This document shows positions 57,171 through 64,000 of a stretch of DNA of 64,000 nucleotides, in pieces (within the stretch, counting starts at the first letter, position 1; each line of letters opens with the position of its first letter). Where the stretch lies: NCBI RefSeq assembly GCF_011752525.1, contig NZ_VWXI01000005.1:248001-312000 (forward strand), in the 5' to 3' direction. The position numbers and the translations under genes were made by a program. The stretch comes from Pantoea sp. Cy-639. Lineage in GTDB: Bacteria > Pseudomonadota > Gammaproteobacteria > Pseudomonadales > Pseudomonadaceae. Under the pieces are notes generated by a model. The model made no database searches. It saw nothing but the letters and a program-made list of their open reading frames with translations, and was not told the DNA's origin.

Positions 57171-57620
57171 ATGCTCCAACCGGTCCTGATCGCCATCGAC
57201 GCCTCCCCCGCCGCCGCCGCCCTGCTCGACCTCGCCCGCCACTACTGCCGCCCCGGCGAGCACCGCCTGCACGTGCTGCTGGCGATCGACTCGACCTTCG
57301 CCGTGCACGACCACCCGGCCCGCTACACCGAACAGGAGCAGGAGGAATACCCCGCGGCCTGCGACGAACAGCAACTGGCCGAACGCGCCGTGGCCAGCGC
57401 CGTGCGCGAGTTGCGCGCGGCCGGCTTCGACTGCCAGGGCTGCATGGTCGCCGACCAGCCGGTGGACGCCATCGTCGCGAAGGCCCGGGAGCTGGAGTGC
57501 GGGCTGATCATCATGGGCCACCGCCACCTGTCGCGGCTGGGGCGGCTGCTGGACCCGTCGATCAGCGCCAAGGTGATCGACCGGGTGAAAGTGCCGGTAC
57601 TGGTCGGGGTCGCCGGCTGA
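57171..57620 (+). CDS. Universal stress protein (UspA fold)
   Basis: 149-aa single Usp domain. VLIAIDASPAAAALLDLA is at the N-terminus; the ATP-binding loop GHRHLSRLGRLLDPSISAKVI (about 115-135) resembles G-x2-G-x9-G(S/T) only partly. An acidic insertion (EQEQEEYPAACDEQQ) is unusual. The start at 57171 follows AAGGAACC. The role is general stress or signalling. Confidence 0.85.
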   Translation: MLQPVLIAIDASPAAAALLDLARHYCRPGEHRLHVLLAIDSTFAVHDHPARYTEQEQEEYPAACDEQQLAERAVASAVRELRAAGFDCQGCMVADQPVDAIVAKARELECGLIIMGHRHLSRLGRLLDPSISAKVIDRVKVPVLVGVAG

Positions 57621-57679
57621 GGCAACGCCCCCGATCATCGCTGCCATCGCCGGGAAGGCCCGCGATGGCCAGCTCGGCG

Positions 57680-58540
57680 CTACTGCTCGCTCGGCTTGAC
57701 CACCACCGTGCAGGTGGTCCCCGCCGCCATCAGGAAGCCTTCCGGCACTTCGTCGATATGGATCCGCACCGGTACCCGCTGGGCCAGGCGCACCCAGTTG
57801 AAGGTCGGGTTGACGTCGGCGATCAGCTCGCGGCTCTGCGGGTTGTCGCGGTCGTAGATGCCGCGGGCGATGCTCTCGACATGCCCCTTGATGCGCTCGC
57901 CGCTCATCATCTGCAGCTCGGCCTGGTCGCCTACCTTCACGTGCGGCAGCTTGGTCTCCTCGAAGAAGCCGTAGACCCAGAACGAGTGCTCGTCGACCAC
58001 CGCCATCACGGCCTCGCCGGTACGGGCGTAGTCACCCTTGTGGATGTTCAGGTTGGTCACGTAGCCATCGACGGTGGCGACGATCTGGGTGCGCTGGAGG
58101 TTCAACTCGGCCGCGGCCAGCTGGGCCTGGGCATGCTGGTAGTCGGCCAGCGCGGAGCTGGCGATGTTGCTGGCGTCGTCGCGGTTTTCCTTGGAGATCA
58201 CCAGGTTGTCCATGTCGGCGCGGCGCTTGGCGTTGACCTTGCGCATCTCCCAGGTGGCCTTGCGCGAGGCGACCAGCGCCTTGGCCTGGTCCACCGCCAG
58301 CTGGTAGTGCTCGGGGTCGATGCGGATCAGCACGTCGCCCTTCTTCACCTGCTGGTTGTCCTTGACCGGCACGTCGACCACATAGCCCGGCACGTCGGCG
58401 GCGACATTGATGATATCGGCGCGTACCCGGCCGTCACGGGTCCACGGCGTGGTCATGTAGTGCAGCCACAACTGGCGACCGATCACCACGGCAGCGGCCA
58501 GCACCAGCAAGGTGGCGATCAGGCTGAAGAACTTTTTCAT
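57680..58540 (-). CDS. AaeA/HlyD-type efflux adaptor
   Basis: 286 aa from the ATG at 58540 (MKKFFSLIATLL). An N-terminal helix (about 5-22) is followed by lipoyl/barrel domains (DNQQVKKGDVLIRIDP) and only a short coiled coil, as in AaeA partners of FUSC-type pumps. Last gene of the nodT-fusC-DUF1656-hlyD operon, 10 nt after the small DUF1656 gene. Confidence 0.9.
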   Translation of the reverse strand: MKKFFSLIATLLVLAAAVVIGRQLWLHYMTTPWTRDGRVRADIINVAADVPGYVVDVPVKDNQQVKKGDVLIRIDPEHYQLAVDQAKALVASRKATWEMRKVNAKRRADMDNLVISKENRDDASNIASSALADYQHAQAQLAAAELNLQRTQIVATVDGYVTNLNIHKGDYARTGEAVMAVVDEHSFWVYGFFEETKLPHVKVGDQAELQMMSGERIKGHVESIARGIYDRDNPQSRELIADVNPTFNWVRLAQRVPVRIHIDEVPEGFLMAAGTTCTVVVKPSEQ

Positions 58541-58550
58541 CGAAGGATTC

Positions 58551-58763
58551 TCACCAGTAGAGCGACAGCGCCAGGGCGCCGAACAGGCAGACGAACAGCG
58601 ACAGGCGCAGCAGCGCCGGGTGCCAGAAGAAGCGATAGCCATCATGGCTGGCGATGAACCGGTCCAGGCCCCAGGCCAGGCCCAGGGCGAACAGGAACAT
58701 CAAGGTCATGGTGGGCATGTACACGCCATGGAAGGCGATCTCACGGGGCATTTCACGGAACAT
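58551..58763 (-). CDS. Small inner-membrane protein, DUF1656 (AaeX type)
   Basis: 70 aa from the ATG at 58763 (MFREMPREIAFHG), which has AAGGA upstream and overlaps the pump gene by 11 nt; the Met four codons later is the other option. Two transmembrane helices (about 15-32 and 47-66) carry the family-typical EI-x-F-G-like N-terminus. Such proteins accompany aaeA/aaeB-like pumps; their role is unknown. Confidence 0.88.
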   Translation of the reverse strand: MFREMPREIAFHGVYMPTMTLMFLFALGLAWGLDRFIASHDGYRFFWHPALLRLSLFVCLFGALALSLYW

Positions 58764-60933
58764 CGTGGTGCAGTCCTTTCGCCGGAGCCAACGGCGACTG
58801 TGGGTCGAGCAGGGAGGATCGGATGAAGTGCAGGTAGCTCTGCGCGCGACGCAGCACCGAGGTGTCGAAGTGCCGGGCGAACGGTTCGTCGGTGGCCTGC
58901 ACCCGGCTGATGGCGTGGTCCACCGCCACCAGCGCACGTTCGTGGTTGCTGGCGCTGGGCTGCAGGAACAGCCGTGCCAGGGCGCGACCCATGACGCGGA
59001 TCGCCTGGCGCCACGGCTGCGACTCGGCGTAGGCCGGGTGGATCGGCGCACGCGCCTGCTCCTTGCGCAGCTCGATGATCGCGTGGCCGATCTCCAGCAC
59101 GGTGAACATCCAGCCCATCAGTTCGCTCTGCACCTGCGGCTTGCCGGCGGCCAGGCCATAGGCCTGGTGCAGCAGGTCGCGGGTGCGGCTTTCGAATGCC
59201 GAGCCGAGGCCACGCAGGCGCCCGCCGATGGCGAACAGCACCTGCTCGCGCAGCTCCTGCTCCAGGCGGCTCCACAGCCAGCGACTGTTCGGCGGCAGGA
59301 TGATCGCGCCGGCCGCGGCACAGACGAACATGCCGATGACCATGCCGATGTAGTCGTTGATGAAGGTGTAGGGGTTGTAGATGGTCAGGTTGTTCGGCAC
59401 CGAGCCAATGGCGAAGAACACCAGCAGGCCGACGCCGTAGCCAGCGTAGGCCGGGCGCGACGAGAGGAACGCGCCGAGCACGAACACCGGCGCCAGGACC
59501 ATGCACAGCAGCGGGAAACCGTCGATCCAGGGGAACACGAAGAAGGTTTCGAAGAAACCGATGAAGGCCCCGATCGCCGTGCCGCAGGCCATCTGGAACG
59601 ACATGCGCTTGGGGTTGGGCGAGGCCGCCGACAGGCCCACGGTGACCGTGGCGATCAGGGTCATCATGCCGCCGCTGGGCCAGTCGCTGAGCAGCCAGTA
59701 GCTGCCCAGCAGCAACAGCACCGCCGAGGCGCGCACGCCGGCCGCCAGCGACACCAGCCAGCTGGTCTGGGCCACGTAGGGTTCGTCCCACTGCTCGCGC
59801 TCGTGCTTGTGCACCGCCAGCGAGGCATGGGTCTGGGCATAGCTGAACATCTCGTCGACGAAGCGGTAGAGCAGCTCGAAGGCGGTGTGGAAATCGAGCA
59901 GGTCGGACTCGCTGGGGTTGGTCTCCAGGTACTCGGCGCGCAGGCCTCGCACCTGGGCCTGCAGGCCTTCCTTGTAGGTGCCCAGTTCCAGCGCCAGGCG
60001 CAGCGCGTCGGCGTCGGTCAGGGCACGGCCGACGTAGGGCTGCAGCAACTGCGCGAGGGTCTCCAGGCCCGGCTCGATGGCCCCGACGATCTGCAGCGGG
60101 CCGCGGGCACGCAGGCGCTCGAGCAGGCTGTGCAGGGCGTTGAAGCGGGTGGTGATGGCCATGAACTCGCTGTTCATGCGCACCAGCCGCCCCGAGCGCC
60201 GACGCATGTGCGGGTCCTCGAAGGCGGTGACGTTGCGCAGGCTTTCCAGGCCCACCGCCTCGGCGACGAAGCGGACGTTGCTGGTCTCGTAGCGGTCGCG
60301 CTGGCTGTCGCCGCGCAGGGCCTCGACCACCACCCCGGCGAAGGTGCCGAAGCGCTGGTACAAGGCGTTGCGCATGGCGGCACTGGCCGACTGCGGCAGG
60401 ATCGCGGCGCTGACGAAGGTCGACACGAGGATGCCCAGGGCGATTTCCAGCACCCGCCACACCGCCGCCATGAACGCCTGGTCGGGGTGCTCGAGCACGG
60501 GCAGGCCGATCATCGCCGCGGTGTAGCCGGCCAGCACGAAGCCATAGGCCCGGAAGGTGCGGTAGCGCATGGCGCCGGCCGAGCACAGGCCGACCCACAG
60601 CGCCAGGCTGGGCAGGAACAGCTCGGTGTTCTGCGGGAAGATGGCGATCAGCGCGACCATCATCGCCGAGCCGGCCAGGGTGCCGAGCACCCGGTAGAAG
60701 CTCTTGGCGAACACATGGCCGCTCTGCGGCTGCATGACGATGAACACGGTGATCATCGCCGTGCGTGGCTGCGGCAGCTCCAGGCGCATGGCCAGCCACA
60801 GGGTGATGAAGGCGGCGGCCAGAACCTTGAAGATGTAGACCCAGGTGACCCCATCGGTCCGCGCCCAGGCAAAGAAGCCCCGGCGCCACTCCAGGCTCTG
60901 CAGCCAGCGCACGGGCAGGCTCGATGTGCTCAT
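58753..60933 (-). CDS. FUSC/AaeB-type aromatic acid exporter
   Basis: 726-aa inner-membrane pump with two sets of helices (about 25-180 and 385-520), each followed by a cytoplasmic domain, the typical aromatic acid exporter/fusaric acid resistance layout. It probably exports aromatic carboxylic acids with the adaptor and NodT channel. Its ATG overlaps the nodT stop by 4 nt. Confidence 0.92.
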   Translation of the reverse strand: MSTSSLPVRWLQSLEWRRGFFAWARTDGVTWVYIFKVLAAAFITLWLAMRLELPQPRTAMITVFIVMQPQSGHVFAKSFYRVLGTLAGSAMMVALIAIFPQNTELFLPSLALWVGLCSAGAMRYRTFRAYGFVLAGYTAAMIGLPVLEHPDQAFMAAVWRVLEIALGILVSTFVSAAILPQSASAAMRNALYQRFGTFAGVVVEALRGDSQRDRYETSNVRFVAEAVGLESLRNVTAFEDPHMRRRSGRLVRMNSEFMAITTRFNALHSLLERLRARGPLQIVGAIEPGLETLAQLLQPYVGRALTDADALRLALELGTYKEGLQAQVRGLRAEYLETNPSESDLLDFHTAFELLYRFVDEMFSYAQTHASLAVHKHEREQWDEPYVAQTSWLVSLAAGVRASAVLLLLGSYWLLSDWPSGGMMTLIATVTVGLSAASPNPKRMSFQMACGTAIGAFIGFFETFFVFPWIDGFPLLCMVLAPVFVLGAFLSSRPAYAGYGVGLLVFFAIGSVPNNLTIYNPYTFINDYIGMVIGMFVCAAAGAIILPPNSRWLWSRLEQELREQVLFAIGGRLRGLGSAFESRTRDLLHQAYGLAAGKPQVQSELMGWMFTVLEIGHAIIELRKEQARAPIHPAYAESQPWRQAIRVMGRALARLFLQPSASNHERALVAVDHAISRVQATDEPFARHFDTSVLRRAQSYLHFIRSSLLDPQSPLAPAKGLHHDVP

Positions 60934-62468
60934 TCGGCGTGGCCCACGGTGTCGGTGAGCTGGTCGAAGACCGCCAGGGTGGCCGGGGTCTTCGGCGCGG
61001 CCTGACGCTCGTCGTCAGGCACGTCCTTGCCGGCCTCCAGGCCGCCACCCAGGGCGGTGACCAGCTCGGCATGGGCCACCAGGCGCGCGGCCTGGACCTG
61101 TTGCTGCACTTGCTGCTGGCGGAACAGCAGGGTCTGGGCGTTGAGCACGTTGAGGTAGTCGGTCAGGCCACGCTGGAAGGCGACGGTCGCGATGTCGTAG
61201 GTCTTCTGCGCGGCGGCCACCGACTCGGCGGCGAAATGCGCCTGTTCCTTCATCGACTCGCGGCGGATCAGCTGGTCGGAGATGTTCTTCAGCGCGCCGA
61301 TCACCGTCTGGTTGTAGCGCGCCACGGCCACGTCGTAGCCGGCCGAGGCCACGCCCAGCTGCGAGCGCAGGCGACCGCCGTCGAATATCGGCAGGCTGAT
61401 GGCCGGGCCGACGTTGTAGTTGAACTTGCGCCCGGTGAGGAACTCCAGCGGGCCGCCGCCGGTGGCCATGAAGCCGAGGCTGCCGACCAGGTCGACGTTG
61501 GGGAAGAAGCCGGCGTGGGCGACATCGATGCCGCGGGCCTGGGCCGCGACCTGCCAGCGACTGGCGACCACGTCCGGCCGCTGGCCGACCAGCTCGGCAG
61601 GCAGGTTAGACGGCAGCGCCAGCGGTGCACCGAGGGTCAGGCTCGGGCGCTGCAACCTGGCACCCTCTCCCGGGCCCTTGCCGGCCAGGGCCGCCAGCTG
61701 GTTACGGGTCAGGGCGATCTCTTCATCGAGACCGTCGAGCTGACGGTGGGTCTCGGGCAGCGGCGCCTCGGCCTGGCTGACCTCGAAATGGGTGCCGATG
61801 CCGCCGTCGAGGCGACGCTTGGCCAACGCCAGGATCTGCTCCTGCTGCGCAAGCTCGGCCTGGACGATATCGCGCTGGGCGAAGTGCAGGCTGAGCTGGA
61901 TGTAGGTGCGCACCACGTTGTTTTCCAGCTCGAGCTGGGCCTGGCGCGCCTCGGCGACGCTCATGTGCGCCTGGTCCACGGCCTGCTCGGTGGCATTGCG
62001 CTCGCGCCCCCACAGGTCCAGCGCGTAGCTGAAGCCGATGGCGGCATTGTTGTCCCAGGTGTTGGCGCCGGACAGCGCGCCGGGGCCGTAGAATTGGTCC
62101 TCCGGCCAGTTGTGGCGCTTGAGCGTGGCGTTGCCGTTGGCCTGGAGCTTCTCGGCCGATTCGACCACCCCGGCCATGGCCTTGGCTTCACGCACCCGCG
62201 CGGCCGCCATGGCCATGCTCGGGCTGCCAGCCAGGGCCAGGGCGATCCAGTCGTTCAGTTGCGGGTCGCCATAGGCGCGCCACCATTGTTGCGCCGGCCA
62301 GTGGGCATCGCGCGCGGCTTCGCGAATGGCCTCGTCGGTGGCCAGCTGGTTGGCTTGGAGAGTCTTGGTTTGCGGGGCGATGCCCCAGGTTCCGATACAG
62401 CCGCTCAAGGTGAGACAAAGGGCACAGGCACTGAGCGCACTAAGCGCTCTGATGTTGCGACGCGGCAC
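60930..62468 (-). CDS. NodT-family outer-membrane efflux lipoprotein
   Basis: 512-aa TolC-like lipoprotein from a GTG at 62468, with lipobox LSGC (C24) after a normal leader (MPRRNIRALSAL). In contrast to the other NodT gene here, this one has no repeat in its leader. First gene of the FUSC-type efflux operon and divergent from a LysR gene. Confidence 0.92.
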   Translation of the reverse strand: MPRRNIRALSALSACALCLTLSGCIGTWGIAPQTKTLQANQLATDEAIREAARDAHWPAQQWWRAYGDPQLNDWIALALAGSPSMAMAAARVREAKAMAGVVESAEKLQANGNATLKRHNWPEDQFYGPGALSGANTWDNNAAIGFSYALDLWGRERNATEQAVDQAHMSVAEARQAQLELENNVVRTYIQLSLHFAQRDIVQAELAQQEQILALAKRRLDGGIGTHFEVSQAEAPLPETHRQLDGLDEEIALTRNQLAALAGKGPGEGARLQRPSLTLGAPLALPSNLPAELVGQRPDVVASRWQVAAQARGIDVAHAGFFPNVDLVGSLGFMATGGGPLEFLTGRKFNYNVGPAISLPIFDGGRLRSQLGVASAGYDVAVARYNQTVIGALKNISDQLIRRESMKEQAHFAAESVAAAQKTYDIATVAFQRGLTDYLNVLNAQTLLFRQQQVQQQVQAARLVAHAELVTALGGGLEAGKDVPDDERQAAPKTPATLAVFDQLTDTVGHAE

Positions 62469-62648
62469 AGCTGCGATTTCCCGAGGAAGAGGTGGAGGGG
62501 CCGAACAATTCTAGGGGCGGCTTTCATTGGCGATAAGCGTATATTCCTGCGAATCTTTGTTACCAAAACAGCGATAATCCGGCTTTAGTCGGAAGCGACA
62601 ATCCGTTACTTCATGTCACAATTTTGTCCTCTAAACCGAGAGTGACCC

Positions 62649-63596
62649 ATGGACACCCTGCAAAACATGCGTGCTTTCAGTTGCGTGGCCCAGCTCGGCA
62701 GCTTCACCGCTGCCGCGGCGCAACTGGATACGACCACCGCGAACGTGTCGCGGGCGGTCTCCAACCTGGAAGCCCATCTGCAAACCCGCCTGCTCAACCG
62801 CACCACGCGGCGCATCGCGCTGACCGAGGCAGGCAAGCGCTACCTGATGCGCTGCGAACAGATCCTCACCTTCGTCGAGGAAGCCGAGGCCGAGGCCAGC
62901 GATGCCCACGCCCGCCCCGCCGGGCAGTTGAAGGTGCACTCGATGACCGGGGTCGGCCAGCATTTCGTGGTCGATGCCATCGCCCGCTACCGCGAGTCGC
63001 ACCCGGACGTGACCTTCGACCTGACCATGGCCAACCGCGTGCCCGACCTGCTCGACGAGGGCTACGACGTGTCCATCGTGCTGGCCAGCGAGCTGCCGGA
63101 CTCGGGCTTCGTCTCCCAGCGCCTGGGCATCACCTACAGCATCGTCTGCGCCTCGCCCGACTACGTGGCGCGCCACGGCTTCGCGCACAAGCCGGCCGAC
63201 CTGCTCAAGCACGCCTGCCTGCGCATGGTCAGCCCGGTGATCCCGCTGGAGAAGTGGCTGTTCGACGGCCCCGAGGGCCAGGAGATGGTCAACATCACCA
63301 GCTCGCCGTTCCAGGTCAACTCGGCCGATGCGATGAAGACCGCGATCCGCAGCAGCATGGGGGTTGGCGTGCTGCCGATCTACTCGGCCATCGATGGCCT
63401 GCGCGACGGCAGCCTGGTACGGATCCTGCCGGAATATCGCCTGCAGGAGCTGAACTTGTATGCGATCTACCCGTCGCGCCAGTACCTGGATGCCAAGATC
63501 AAGACCTGGGTCGAGTACCTGCGCAACTCGCTGCCGGAAATCCTCGCCGCCCACGAGGCCGACCTGAAGACCCACGAACTGTTGATCGCCAACTGA
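62649..63596 (+). CDS. LysR-family regulator, AaeR/CrgA type
   Basis: 315 aa. N-terminal HTH (about 5-64, MRAFSCVAQLGSFTAAAAQLDTTTANVSRAVSNLE) and an effector-binding domain. It is divergent from the FUSC efflux operon across 180 AT-rich nt (62469-62648), the classic arrangement for LysR control. Aromatic acids are the likely inducers by analogy with AaeR. Confidence 0.9.
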   Translation: MDTLQNMRAFSCVAQLGSFTAAAAQLDTTTANVSRAVSNLEAHLQTRLLNRTTRRIALTEAGKRYLMRCEQILTFVEEAEAEASDAHARPAGQLKVHSMTGVGQHFVVDAIARYRESHPDVTFDLTMANRVPDLLDEGYDVSIVLASELPDSGFVSQRLGITYSIVCASPDYVARHGFAHKPADLLKHACLRMVSPVIPLEKWLFDGPEGQEMVNITSSPFQVNSADAMKTAIRSSMGVGVLPIYSAIDGLRDGSLVRILPEYRLQELNLYAIYPSRQYLDAKIKTWVEYLRNSLPEILAAHEADLKTHELLIAN

Positions 63597-63652
63597 AAAA
63601 AGCGGCTGCGCGACAGGTCTGGGCAATGCTAGGTTGCTGACCGTTGATCCCG

Positions 63653-63678
63653 TCATCGCGGGGCTAGCCCCGCGATGA
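63653..63678. repeat. Perfect 26-bp palindrome
   Basis: Positions 63653-63678 read the same on both strands (centre CTAG; flanks GCGGGG/CCCCGC and TCATC/GATGA). It carries the REP core and lies between the LysR stop and the next gene, 33 nt before that ATG. It may end LysR transcription. Confidence 0.8.
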
Positions 63679-63710
63679 TGCCCCTACCCGCCTTGCAGAG
63701 AAGCCGCCCG

Positions 63711-64000
63711 ATGAAAAAGACCGTCCTGGCCTTCAGCCGCATCACCCAGGCCATGGCCGAACGCCTGCAACAAGATTTCAACGTGATCGTGCCCAACCCC
63801 AAGCTCGGCGACATCAGCGCCCAGTTCAACGAAGCCCTGCCCGAGGCCCATGGCCTGATCGGCGTCGGCCGCAAGCTCGGCCGCGCGCAGCTCGAGGGTG
63901 CGGGCAAGCTGGAGGTGGTGTCCAGTGTCTCGGTGGGCTACGACAACTACGACCTGGACTACTTCAACGAACGCGGCATCGCCCTGACCAACACCCCCGA
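63711..64000 (+). CDS. 2-hydroxyacid dehydrogenase, GhrB/2-ketoaldonate reductase type (partial)
   Basis: The first 96 codons or so of a D-isomer-specific 2-hydroxyacid dehydrogenase; the rest is beyond the window. It starts MKKTVLAFSRITQAM and has the early family blocks GLIGVGRKLG and VVSSVSVGYDNYDLDYFNERGIALTNTP. The NAD-binding loop and catalytic Arg/His are not yet reached. Known relatives reduce glyoxylate, hydroxypyruvate or 2-ketogluconate with NADPH. Confidence 0.85.
   Translation, partial: MKKTVLAFSRITQAMAERLQQDFNVIVPNPKLGDISAQFNEALPEAHGLIGVGRKLGRAQLEGAGKLEVVSSVSVGYDNYDLDYFNERGIALTNTP

Overview
The window is a chromosomal segment from a Pseudomonas, most likely of the P. putida group. 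The evidence is the high GC content, the gene order (petABC next to rpsI/rplM, cysNC-cysD, algW, aapJQMP, moaCDE and the alginate operon in one block), a methionine gamma-lyase locus, and many REP-like palindromes of the types common in P. putida. No rRNA, tRNA, IS element, prophage or CRISPR array was seen.

Layout: 1-10.4 kb holds housekeeping genes: the 5' tip of sspA, the cytochrome bc1 operon petABC, rpsI/rplM, an aldo/keto reductase, a GlxA-like regulator, zapE, trpS with a hydrolase gene, and zapG. 10.2-15 kb is a methionine catabolism locus (mdeB, mdeA, divergent mdeR) with an unannotated 29-codon ORF behind mdeB. 15-20.3 kb carries sulfate activation (cysNC, cysD), a Nif3-family gene and algW, the periplasmic protease that starts the AlgU envelope-stress cascade. 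20.3-24.5 kb is a polar amino-acid ABC transporter (aapJQMP). 24.8-32.3 kb has estB, an rhlB-type helicase, moaCDE, a PIN-PhoH ATPase, a deacetylase-like protein lacking its catalytic motif, and yaaA.

33.0-49.8 kb is the complete alginate operon in canonical order: algD-alg8-alg44-algK-algE-algG-algX-algL-algI-algJ-algF-algA. AlgA and AlgD make GDP-mannuronate. Alg8 and Alg44 polymerise it under c-di-GMP control. AlgG, AlgX, AlgI, AlgJ and AlgF epimerise and acetylate it, AlgL trims it, and AlgK and AlgE export it. A 750-nt AT-rich control region before algD contains a good AlgU-type promoter (GAACTT-N17-TCATA), a perfect 18-bp palindrome and a roughly 435-nt leader. Two repeat features alter this operon: an inverted REP pair lies inside the algK signal-peptide coding region, and twelve near-perfect 43-bp tandem repeats separate algL from algI.

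49.8-64 kb encodes small unknown proteins, an SDR oxidoreductase, an EmrAB/NodT tripartite efflux operon with an upstream LysR gene, a universal stress protein, a second efflux operon (NodT, FUSC, DUF1656, HlyD) with a divergent LysR gene, and the start of a 2-hydroxyacid dehydrogenase gene. The NodT lipoprotein of the first efflux operon also carries REP-derived sequence in its N-terminal coding region, so this happens twice in one window.
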